A stretch of 64,000 bases of DNA. It comes from Treponema brennaborense DSM 12168. GTDB taxonomy: Bacteria; Spirochaetota; Spirochaetia; Treponematales; Treponemataceae. Under the pieces are notes generated by a model. That model saw only the letters and a program-made list of their open reading frames with translations, was not told the DNA's origin and made no database searches. The stretch covers positions 1,364,001 through 1,428,000 of the forward strand of contig NC_015500.1 in NCBI RefSeq assembly GCF_000212415.1. Direction: 5' to 3'. This document shows positions 7,713 through 14,877 of this stretch, in pieces. A program made the position numbers and the translations under genes. How positions within the stretch are numbered: position 1 is the first letter of the stretch; each line of letters opens with the position of its first letter.

Positions 7713-8965
7713 TGTTCGACAACTTGCTTTTTCAGACGGCGGGCGGACTGCTTGCCGAAGATATTCAGCGGGACACGCTGCCGCACGCGGTGTTGTTTTC
7801 AGGGCCCGCGTCTTCCGGTAAGCTTACGTGCGCGCTTGAACTTGCGCGCGTGCTGTCGTGCACCGGTACGCCTAAAGGAAACTGGCAGTGCGGCTGCGCG
7901 TCGTGCCTGCGGCACAAAGCGCTCGTAGACACGTCCCTGCTGATTGCCGGACCGCGCGACTGTACGCTTGAAATCGCGGCGGCGGCAAAAGCGCTGCTTG
8001 AAGCCTGCGCAGCGCGCGCTCCGTACGCGGGCGCCGTCCGTTACCTGTTCGTCCGGAGCGTCCGCAAACTGACGCTCCGGTTCAGTCAGGTTTTATGGGA
8101 AGACGACGACAAAGTGTCCAAGATCGCACCCGTAACGAGCTCGATCGACGAATTGCTTGAAGAACTCGATCCCGCGCGCCCGCTTCCCGATGCCGAAACG
8201 CTTGAAAAAACGTGCGCCGCGATCCGCTCGCAGTGCGTTAAACTCGAAAGTTCGTTCATGTACGATTCCATTCCCGTAGCCCAGATGCGCCGCGCGAGCG
8301 TCTGGGCGCGCTACCGAACCGGTACGGGAAAAAAAGTGCTGATCGTCGAAAACGCCGATCGGATGCAGGAAAGCGTCCGTAACGCGATGCTGAAAATTCT
8401 GGAAGAACCGCCCGAAGATACGGTGTTCATTTTGACGACAAGCCGCCGCGGCGCCGTCATGCCGACGATCCTGTCGCGCGTGCGTACGTATGCGTTCGTG
8501 GACCGGACGCCGGCGCAGCAGACGGAAGTCGTTAAACGCGTGTTTCACGGCGCGATTGCGGACGGAGATTCGGCGACCGTCGGCTCGTATCTTCAGACAT
8601 TTTTGCCGGTGGCTCCTGAAACGGCGTCGTCCGCGGGCCGCGATTTTTTCCGTACCGTGTGCGCCGGCGTGCTGCCCGATATCGAATCCGTTGTAAAAAC
8701 CTGCGGAAACTTCGAGCCGCGTCTGCTTTTAACCGTTTTCCTGAACGGTATCGCCGGCGCGCTGCAGAAATCAGTCAGCGCGGACGGTTTGTCTCCCGAA
8801 AACCGCGTGCGGCATGCCGCGTTCGCCGCCGAGTGCACCGCCGCGCTCCGTGAATGCGCGAATCACATCACCGTATATAATCAGAGCGCGTCCGCGGCGC
8901 TGGAATTACTGAGCGCCGACGTCAGCCTGCTGTGCAGAAAATTCGGCGGAGGATTGATCGTATGA
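7712..8965 (+). CDS. holB: DNA polymerase III delta-prime-type clamp-loader subunit
   Basis: An AAA+ clamp-loader protein of about 417 residues. The P-loop region is FSGPASSGKLTCALEL and a zinc-binding segment has closely spaced Cys (QCGCASC). The sensor and arginine-finger region reads NAMLKILEEPPEDTVFILTTS followed by MPTILSRVRTYAF, which is diagnostic of the delta-prime/tau family. The region between about residues 100 and 180 contains an acidic insert that is longer than in typical homologues. ATG at 7712 has AGGA 7 nt upstream; GTG at 7709 is an alternative. Its stop overlaps the ATG of the histidine kinase gene. Confidence 0.88.
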   Translation: MFDNLLFQTAGGLLAEDIQRDTLPHAVLFSGPASSGKLTCALELARVLSCTGTPKGNWQCGCASCLRHKALVDTSLLIAGPRDCTLEIAAAAKALLEACAARAPYAGAVRYLFVRSVRKLTLRFSQVLWEDDDKVSKIAPVTSSIDELLEELDPARPLPDAETLEKTCAAIRSQCVKLESSFMYDSIPVAQMRRASVWARYRTGTGKKVLIVENADRMQESVRNAMLKILEEPPEDTVFILTTSRRGAVMPTILSRVRTYAFVDRTPAQQTEVVKRVFHGAIADGDSATVGSYLQTFLPVAPETASSAGRDFFRTVCAGVLPDIESVVKTCGNFEPRLLLTVFLNGIAGALQKSVSADGLSPENRVRHAAFAAECTAALRECANHITVYNQSASAALELLSADVSLLCRKFGGGLIV

Positions 8966-10155
8966 CCGGATTGGTAAAGCGCGTTTCCCGGAAAATTTCA
9001 AAACTGAGCGACGAACAGGTCGAACAGCTTTTCGACGCGCTTTCGGACGAAAATGAGATTCTCGACGCGATTTTGGAATCCCTTGCCACCGGACTGCTTA
9101 TCTGCGACGAATCGTTCCGGCTTTTGCAGGTGAATAAAGCTGCCGAGCGCTTCGTGCCGTTCACCGGCCGGCCGGCGGACGCGCGCAGTCAGGAACTTCC
9201 GGTTTGGGAACTGATAAGCGACGCGGAACTGTCGGCTTTTTTGAAATCGTGCAGCACGCAGCAGCGCACCAATATCTGCACGGAGTTCACGCTGGAAACC
9301 GCCGGCGGTTCGGTTCGCTTTATAGAAGTATGTCTGATGCCGTTGGTGCGCAAAAAGAAGTTGGCCGGCAATATCATCACCGTAGACGACGTTACCGAAC
9401 AGCGTCGGCAGGAAACGCTGCTGCGCCGCATGGAAGGATTGGCAAGTCTTACGAATCTTGCGGCGAGCGTCGCACACGAAATCAAAAATCCGCTCGGCAG
9501 CATCAGTATCCATATTCAGTTGATTCAGAAAGCTGTCAAAAAAGCCCGCGAAAGCGGCGGAACGCTGCCCGATGAAAAATTTCTCGAAAAGTATCTGAAC
9601 GTCGTTACGGAAGAAATCGATCGGCTCAACGGAATCGTCGTCGATTTCCTGTTCGCGGTCCGGCCGGTCAACGCGGAATTGCTGCTGCTCGATCCGAACG
9701 TGCTGATCACCCAGTTTCTTGAGTTCTGTATGCCCGAATTGACCGAAAAACATATCGAAGTGCAGACGGAACTGATGAAAGATCCGCCCAAGATCCTGCT
9801 CGACGAAAAACTGTTCCGGCAGGTCGTGCTGAACCTGATTCAAAATGCCGAAGGCGCCATGAGCGGCGGCGGTATGCTGCTGGTCAGCACGCAGCTTAAA
9901 AACGACCGGTTCGTTATCAACATAGCGGACACCGGCGTCGGTATGGATGAAAAAACGTCTGCCCGCATTTTCGAGCCGTATTTTACGACGAAAGCGACCG
10001 GAACGGGACTGGGACTCACGATGGTGTATAAAATCATCAAGGAATTTTCGGGCGACATACAAGTGCAGTCGTTTCCCGGCGAGGGTTCGCTGTTCAGCAT
10101 TACGCTGCCGATACCGCAGCGGGAACGGAAATTGCTGTCGTACCACAAAAATTGA
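8962..10155 (+). CDS. atoS: PAS-domain sensor histidine kinase (AtoS/NtrB-like)
   Basis: A 397-residue kinase with no clear membrane segment, so it is probably cytoplasmic. A PAS domain spans about residues 30-145 (ILESLATGLLICDESFRLLQVN). The dimerisation/phosphoacceptor motif SVAHEIKNPLGS places the phosphorylated His near residue 172. The ATPase domain has VVLNLIQNAEGAM (N box), DTGVGMDEK (G1) and GTGLGLTMV (G2). GGAGG at 8949-8953 and the ATGA overlap with holB set the start. The sigma-54 response regulator next door is the likely partner. The same kinase-regulator pairing beside cvpA and murG is known from other treponemes. The stimulus is unknown. Confidence 0.9.
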   Translation: MTGLVKRVSRKISKLSDEQVEQLFDALSDENEILDAILESLATGLLICDESFRLLQVNKAAERFVPFTGRPADARSQELPVWELISDAELSAFLKSCSTQQRTNICTEFTLETAGGSVRFIEVCLMPLVRKKKLAGNIITVDDVTEQRRQETLLRRMEGLASLTNLAASVAHEIKNPLGSISIHIQLIQKAVKKARESGGTLPDEKFLEKYLNVVTEEIDRLNGIVVDFLFAVRPVNAELLLLDPNVLITQFLEFCMPELTEKHIEVQTELMKDPPKILLDEKLFRQVVLNLIQNAEGAMSGGGMLLVSTQLKNDRFVINIADTGVGMDEKTSARIFEPYFTTKATGTGLGLTMVYKIIKEFSGDIQVQSFPGEGSLFSITLPIPQRERKLLSYHKN

Positions 10156-10164
10156 CGGGGAATT

Positions 10165-11592
10165 ATGCAGTTTACGATTCTGATTATAGACGATGAAAAA
10201 AATATTCGCGAAGGACTTGGCGCTGCGCTCGAACTCGACGGCTACAACGTCAAACTGGCGGAAAACGGTGCGCAGGGACTTGCGTTCGTTGAAAAGGGCG
10301 ATATCGATTTGGTGATTACCGATCTGCGGATGCCCGGTATTTCAGGCGAACAGGTGATTGCGAAAGTGAAGGGTGAAAGTCCCGGCATTCCGGTTATCGT
10401 GCTGACCGGGCACGGCAGCATAGACAGCGCCGTCGACGCGATGCGTAACGGTGCGTACGACTTCCTGACCAAACCGCTCAACATAGACCGGCTGTCGCTT
10501 ATCGTCAAGCGGGCGCTCGCCGGACGGGAACTGGAAATACGGCACAGTTCCTTGCAGGAAGAGCTCGACGCCAAAACGTCGTTCGAGTCGATTATCGGCA
10601 AAAGCGCCGAAATGCAGCGCATCTTCGCCGTCGTGCGGAAAGCCGCCAATTCAAAAGCGTCGGTGCTGATTACCGGAGAAAGCGGCGTCGGTAAGGAACT
10701 GATCGCGAACGCGCTGCATAATCTGTCGGCGCGCAAAGATAATCCGTACATCAAAGTGCATTGCGCCGCGCTTTCGGAAACGCTGCTCGAAAGCGAATTG
10801 TTCGGGCATGAAAAAGGTGCTTTTACCGGCGCCGTCGCTCGTAAGCGGGGGCGTTTCGAGTTGGCGCACACCGGAACCATTTTTCTGGATGAAATAGGTG
10901 AAATCGACCAGAACGTGCAAATCAAGATTCTGCGCGTTTTACAGGACAAACGGTTCGAGCGCGTCGGCGGTGAAGAAACGGTTGAAGTGGACGTACGCGT
11001 TATCGCCGCCACGAACCGTGATTTGGAAAAGGAAATAGCCGAACACCGTTTCCGCGAAGATCTGTATTATCGGCTGAACGTCGTACACATACACGTGCCG
11101 CCGCTGCGGGACCGTAAAGACGACATTCCGCTGCTGCTTTCGTCGTTTTTGGCCGAATTCGCCGCGGAAAACGGCAAACGTATCACCGGTATCGATTCGC
11201 GCGCACGCGCCGCGTTGTATAAGTACGACTGGCCCGGAAATATTCGCCAATTGCGCAACTGCATTGAAAGTGCCGTCGTCATGTGCACCGGTGCAGAAAT
11301 AACGCTTGAAGATTTACCGCCGACAATCAGCGGCGCGGACGACAGCGACACGATCGCGATTCCGTCCGGCGTAACTCTGGCCGAAGCCGAAAAGATCCTG
11401 ATCCGGCAAAATCTGGCGGCGAACAACGGAAATAAATCGAAGACGGCGGACGTGCTCGGCATCGGGCGCAAAACGCTGCACCGGAAACTTGAAGAATACG
11501 GTTTGGATTCGGCGGCGGAACTCGAATTCTCAGCCGAAGCAGCCGGATCCGCTGATGCTGCCGAATCAACCGCGCCGGGCGGCGGAGCATAG
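10165..11592 (+). CDS. atoC: Sigma-54-dependent response regulator (AtoC/NtrC family)
   Basis: 475 residues in three domains. The receiver domain is residues 1-120 with phosphoacceptor Asp53 (LVITDLRMPG) and Lys103 (LTKP). The AAA+ domain at about 140-375 has Walker A GESGVGKE (171-178), the sigma-54 contact loop GAFTGA (218-223) and Walker B FLDEIGEI (240-247). The C-terminal Fis-type HTH is NKSKTADVLGIGRKTLHRKL. It should activate sigma-54 RNA polymerase after phosphorylation by the adjacent kinase. A low-complexity Ala/Glu/Ser/Gly tail of about 25 residues follows the HTH and is unusual. The gene ends directly against the convergent marR-type gene with no gap. Confidence 0.93.
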   Translation: MQFTILIIDDEKNIREGLGAALELDGYNVKLAENGAQGLAFVEKGDIDLVITDLRMPGISGEQVIAKVKGESPGIPVIVLTGHGSIDSAVDAMRNGAYDFLTKPLNIDRLSLIVKRALAGRELEIRHSSLQEELDAKTSFESIIGKSAEMQRIFAVVRKAANSKASVLITGESGVGKELIANALHNLSARKDNPYIKVHCAALSETLLESELFGHEKGAFTGAVARKRGRFELAHTGTIFLDEIGEIDQNVQIKILRVLQDKRFERVGGEETVEVDVRVIAATNRDLEKEIAEHRFREDLYYRLNVVHIHVPPLRDRKDDIPLLLSSFLAEFAAENGKRITGIDSRARAALYKYDWPGNIRQLRNCIESAVVMCTGAEITLEDLPPTISGADDSDTIAIPSGVTLAEAEKILIRQNLAANNGNKSKTADVLGIGRKTLHRKLEEYGLDSAAELEFSAEAAGSADAAESTAPGGGA

Positions 11593-12045
11593 TCATTTTC
11601 CGCGGGCTGCGTCGGCTTCCCTGCAGTTGTCGAGAATCCGCTGCAGCAGCCCGTCGACCGCCGCAATTTCTTCATCGCTGAATCCGCGGTAGAAAATACC
11701 GTTCATTTTATCGGAAACGGCGGGAACTTTTTCTTCAAAAAAACGGTCTTTGCCGGTTCTGCATACCAGAAACGACCGCCGATCGTTTTCGTCTTCCCGT
11801 CTCGTTATGTATCCGTCGCGTTCAAGCCGGTCGAGCACGCCGGTGAGCGTCGACTTATCGAGTCCCGTTTTCTCCGCAAGCGTCCGTATCGGTACGCAGT
11901 CGTGCGTCCAGAGAACGAACAGTACTCTGCCGCGTGCGCCGCCCATATCGCCGAGTCCCTCTTCCCGCAGCAGCGCCGCCCACACCCGGCTGCACACTTG
12001 ATGGATCTGCGATACGAGCGCTCCGCCTTTAGTCCGCCGCGTCAT
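11593..12045 (-). CDS. MarR family transcriptional regulator
   Basis: A 150-residue winged-helix regulator. The DNA-binding part reads IRTLAEKTGLDKSTLTGVLDRL followed by the wing DGYITRREDENDRRS, with the conserved DxRxx pattern of MarR proteins. It is the second gene of a two-gene operon and overlaps the flavin-type gene by 4 bp. A perfect 20-bp palindrome overlaps the operon promoter and is the obvious candidate for its own binding site, so autoregulation is likely. The ligand is unknown. Confidence 0.9.
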   Translation of the reverse strand: MTRRTKGGALVSQIHQVCSRVWAALLREEGLGDMGGARGRVLFVLWTHDCVPIRTLAEKTGLDKSTLTGVLDRLERDGYITRREDENDRRSFLVCRTGKDRFFEEKVPAVSDKMNGIFYRGFSDEEIAAVDGLLQRILDNCREADAARGK

Positions 12046-12491
12046 GAAAATTCGTGTTTTGCAAAGCCGCCCCAGCAGCGGATCTTTTTTGAGGTAAATT
12101 TAAGCAGCGTGTAGTCGGGATCGGTATAGCCTTTCGGATAGTAAATTCGCCAGCCGGTCTGCCAGAACTCTTTTTTTACCGTTTCATCCGTGATTTCTTC
12201 GATTTCGCCGACGGCACCCGCACCCAGAAATTTATCGGGTATGCAGAAATAAAGCGACGCTTTGGGATTTGCCCGTAATTGGGTGATCTTGCGCGACGAC
12301 GTGTTCGTCGTAAAATAGAGCGTAACGGTATTTTCCGTGAGCCGGATGGCTTTATCCGCCAGCTTGGGATATTTTTTCGCGTTCGCCAGATTGAGCAGCG
12401 CTCTGCTTTCCGGATATCCGGATTCGTTTACCGTCGAAAGTACTGCTGCCTTCGAGGTTTTCATAATAGTAACGACGTCCCGTATGTCCAT
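12042..12491 (-). CDS. Pyridoxamine 5'-phosphate oxidase-family (split-barrel flavin) protein
   Basis: About 149 residues. The sequence AVLSTVNESGYPESRALLNL and TVTLYFTTNTSSRKITQLRANPKASLYF follow the general pattern of the FMN-binding split-barrel family of small general-stress and pyridoxamine oxidase-like proteins. The ATG at 12491 is chosen because GGAGG lies just upstream, whereas an upstream extension would run across the operator and promoter. It is the first gene of the operon with a MarR regulator. Many such flavin proteins act on small organic substrates or stress signals, but the substrate here cannot be told. Confidence 0.85.
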   Translation of the reverse strand: MDIRDVVTIMKTSKAAVLSTVNESGYPESRALLNLANAKKYPKLADKAIRLTENTVTLYFTTNTSSRKITQLRANPKASLYFCIPDKFLGAGAVGEIEEITDETVKKEFWQTGWRIYYPKGYTDPDYTLLKFTSKKIRCWGGFAKHEFS

Positions 12492-12506
12492 AATTCCTCC
12501 TGAAAA

Positions 12507-12526
12507 ATAGTTTGTATACAAACTAT
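12507..12526. promoter_or_regulatory. Perfect 20-bp palindrome, likely MarR operator
   Basis: ATAGTTTGTATACAAACTAT is exactly self-complementary. It overlaps the -10 hexamer and the expected transcription start of the flavin-protein/marR operon, which is the usual position for repression. Confidence 0.8.
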
Positions 12527-12550
12527 ATACCCGGCTAAGCGCCGTGTCAA
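12522..12550 (-). promoter_or_regulatory. Promoter of the flavin protein-marR operon
   Basis: On the minus strand, TTGACA (12545-12550), a 17-bp spacer and TATAGT (12522-12527) form a near-consensus sigma-70 promoter. Transcription should start near 12515, inside the palindrome. Confidence 0.85.
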
Positions 12551-12710
12551 GGGACTTTTTTGAGTGCGCCGTTTTTCCGGCACTTTACGGATTTTCTTTT
12601 TTACACGTATGCTGATTTAAAAATAAAAAACAGCCGCAATTTCTCCGTATGTATTGTCATACCGAATGAAAACCGACTGTCTTTTATCTTCTTTCTTTAC
12701 AAAAACACTT

Positions 12711-12783
12711 TGGGCGCTGACGGGATCGAACCGCCGACATTTTGGGTGTAAACCAAACGCTCTCCCAGCTGAGCTAAGCGCCC
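12711..12783 (-). tRNA. tRNA-Val (anticodon TAC)
   Basis: A 73-nt cloverleaf on the minus strand. The acceptor stem GGGCGCT pairs with AGCGCCC, the D arm is GCTC/GAGC, the anticodon stem TTTGG/CCAAA encloses TTTACAC, and the T arm is GGCGG/CCGTC. Positions 34-36 read TAC. CCA is not encoded. No clear terminator is seen downstream. Confidence 0.97.
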
Positions 12784-12795
12784 GTAACGTGTTTT

Positions 12796-12824
12796 ATAAT
12801 ACCGAAAAACGGGAAACGTGTCAA
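12796..12824 (-). promoter_or_regulatory. Promoter of tRNA-Val
   Basis: On the minus strand, TTGACA (12819-12824), a 17-bp spacer and TATTAT (12796-12801) lie 12 bp upstream of the tRNA. Confidence 0.8.
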
Positions 12825-12914
12825 CCGTCCGCGCTAAATATTCCGCAGTTTCCGCCGTCTCTCCGTTCGGCACACCCGCTCGGTTCGGTATGCCAGCTCA
12901 GTTAGCGAGTCCGC

Positions 12915-13616
12915 TCAGTTTGGCTGTTTATCGGCATCTTCCGACGGCATAAACAGATAACTGTCTTGCAGTCTGATTGAAAAACATTCGGCGCTTTCTC
13001 CGCCGCTGGTTACCGGAATCGTAAACGAATGCAGATGCGGTTCGTAGCCGTCGGCGGTAATTTCAACCGTAAAGGAAAATTCAGTGCTGACACCCGGTTT
13101 TTCCGCGGGAACGGCGGCGGGTTTAAATGAATACGTACCCTGTGTGGACTGGTATGTGTAACACGGATTCGACCAGGTTATGTCTTCCATTTGAACGTTT
13201 TTGCCGTTGCACAAAATCGTTATCTGTGCGTTCGGAATCGGTTCAAAAGTATGTCCGTCGTATACGGTGCCGATGCAGGCCGGAAAAACGAACGCCGGTG
13301 TTTTCGGAACGTTCGGAAGCCGTCCCTTTTCCTTATGATACGGACGTTTCGCCGTATTCACTATTTTCATCCCTTCAATAACCAGCGCGTCTATATCCGC
13401 TTTTAACTGCGTACTTCCGGCAAGAGACGAATAGGTTACTCCGCGGTCGGAAACGATATATTTTGCGGGTATCCTGTTTAAAACGTAGCAGAGCGTGTCT
13501 GCCCGGCAGCTTTCGCAGTCACAGGAAAGAAATCCCGGATGTTCTTTTTGTATTGCCTCGTATAAAGCGTCGACACGCTCGGCGACTCGGTCTTCCATTA
13601 TGTTATGCACAGTCAA
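12915..13616 (-). CDS. ComFB-domain protein with C-terminal beta-sandwich domain
   Basis: 233 residues in two parts. Residues 1-90 match the ComFB family: MEDRVAERVDALYE, then a Cys cluster (LSCDCESCRADTLCYVLNRIP) that could bind a metal. Residues about 115-220 look like a carboxypeptidase-regulatory-like beta-sandwich (VYDGHTFEPIPNAQITI, then VEITADGYEPHLHSFTIPV). ComFB-type proteins are found next to signalling genes in several bacteria; some bind cyclic dinucleotides. The TTG at 13616 is supported by GGAGG with 7-nt spacing and directly follows the HD gene stop. It is the last gene of the aconitase operon. Confidence 0.75.
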   Translation of the reverse strand: MTVHNIMEDRVAERVDALYEAIQKEHPGFLSCDCESCRADTLCYVLNRIPAKYIVSDRGVTYSSLAGSTQLKADIDALVIEGMKIVNTAKRPYHKEKGRLPNVPKTPAFVFPACIGTVYDGHTFEPIPNAQITILCNGKNVQMEDITWSNPCYTYQSTQGTYSFKPAAVPAEKPGVSTEFSFTVEITADGYEPHLHSFTIPVTSGGESAECFSIRLQDSYLFMPSEDADKQPN

Positions 13617-14861
13617 TCACAAACCTCCGTTTGTATCAGTATAATCCATATTGAAAAAAGCTGCAATCTTTTGTGCCGAAATGCCCGCGGCAGCCGTATT
13701 CTGCACGGCGATTCTGATTTTACGCAAGCTGCGTGTGAACGAATCTATAGTCAGCTCGGAGAATACCGTTGAACTTTTTGAAAAAGGCACCGACTCGTCG
13801 CCGATCCACAGGTCGCTTTCAAATGAAATCCGCTCCGGTATGTCGATCAGCAGCTGAGGACCTGCAATTTTCAGTTTTTCCGCGAGGTTCTGCTCCGTTT
13901 CCGTCCGGCAGCGGAGATCTTCCAGTTTTTTGTGGAGCGGATTATTCTCGTCGAACGGAATTTCCCCTATGACGGTGAACAGCTGCCGCGTTCTGACGCC
14001 GTCGGCACATACGCCTTCGGGAAAGCACTCCGGCGGAAAATCGAGCAGGGAGTGGATACCCGTATCGTCTTGCCCGTACAACTGTTCCGGCTGAATCAGC
14101 GATCGCGACAGAGCCGCGAACACCGCTTTTTTCATCATGGCCGTGGCTATCCTGATAGTGCGGTGCCAGTACACGGAACGGTACATCAGATATTTGGAAA
14201 AAAGCAGATTTTCAACGGAGAGAATCGCGTCGGAATCGATAACGATTCCGCGCTCCCGGTCGGGATGTAATTTATCGAGCGTAAACTCCGTATCCTGAAT
14301 GCCGTACGGCACGCCGCAGTAATAGGCGTCGCGGTTAAGATAGTCCAATTTATCAGGGTCGAGTACGCCGGATAATAATTTTCGGTAAAAAAGCGTTTCC
14401 GGGTCGGTCGTACGTACGCCGGTATCGATAATGGCGGCAGTCTGTTCCGGATCACCGCCTGAGCGCGCTATGCAGAAAGCGATCCGATCGGTGCGAACCG
14501 TTTGTGCCGAAAGCGTTTCATGGGAGAGCAGCGGCAATTCTTTGAACGAGTGTGTGTACGGAAAATGACCGATATCGTGGAACAGTGCGGCGGCGTACCA
14601 GGACGCCCGTCCCGTTTCGGTGATCCAGCCGTCGGCTCCGCGGGAAGCGAGCGCGTCCAGCAGTTTTTTTGCAATACCGTACACACCGATCGAATGGCCG
14701 AAGCGGGTGTGCACTGCACCCGGATACACCAGTTCCGCAGGGCCGAGCTGCCTGATGCGTGAAAGCCTGATAAACTCAGGCGTTTTCAGCGCGGCAGCCA
14801 GCGGTTCGGGAAGATACACGTGCTTCCATAACGGATCGCGTATTGCGGTATAGGTGCCCAT
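13617..14861 (-). CDS. HD-domain phosphohydrolase (dNTPase-like)
   Basis: About 414 residues. It has the metal-binding HD signature of dGTPase/SAMHD1-like enzymes: HTRFGHSIGVYGIA, then AALFHDIGHFPYTHS, with the later Asp in DPDKLDYLNRDAYYCG. Enzymes of this group hydrolyse nucleotides or related phosphates in the cytoplasm; the substrate here is unknown. The ATG at 14861 (MGTYTAIRDPLWKHVYL) is preferred over an upstream in-frame ATG that would overlap the aconitase end. It sits 16 bp after the aconitase gene and 0 bp before the ComFB gene, so all three are likely one transcript. Confidence 0.85.
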   Translation of the reverse strand: MGTYTAIRDPLWKHVYLPEPLAAALKTPEFIRLSRIRQLGPAELVYPGAVHTRFGHSIGVYGIAKKLLDALASRGADGWITETGRASWYAAALFHDIGHFPYTHSFKELPLLSHETLSAQTVRTDRIAFCIARSGGDPEQTAAIIDTGVRTTDPETLFYRKLLSGVLDPDKLDYLNRDAYYCGVPYGIQDTEFTLDKLHPDRERGIVIDSDAILSVENLLFSKYLMYRSVYWHRTIRIATAMMKKAVFAALSRSLIQPEQLYGQDDTGIHSLLDFPPECFPEGVCADGVRTRQLFTVIGEIPFDENNPLHKKLEDLRCRTETEQNLAEKLKIAGPQLLIDIPERISFESDLWIGDESVPFSKSSTVFSELTIDSFTRSLRKIRIAVQNTAAAGISAQKIAAFFNMDYTDTNGGL

Positions 14862-14877
14862 ATATCTTCCCCGGCTG

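Noticed and set aside
8998-10146. A 382-codon frame antisense to the histidine kinase
   Set aside because: It is a shadow of the kinase gene, with no domain and no upstream ribosome site.
12560-12905. Short plus-strand ORFs across tRNA-Val with sequences such as GADGIEPPTFWV and GSNRRHFGCKPNALP
   Set aside because: These are well-known translation artefacts of antisense tRNA sequence.
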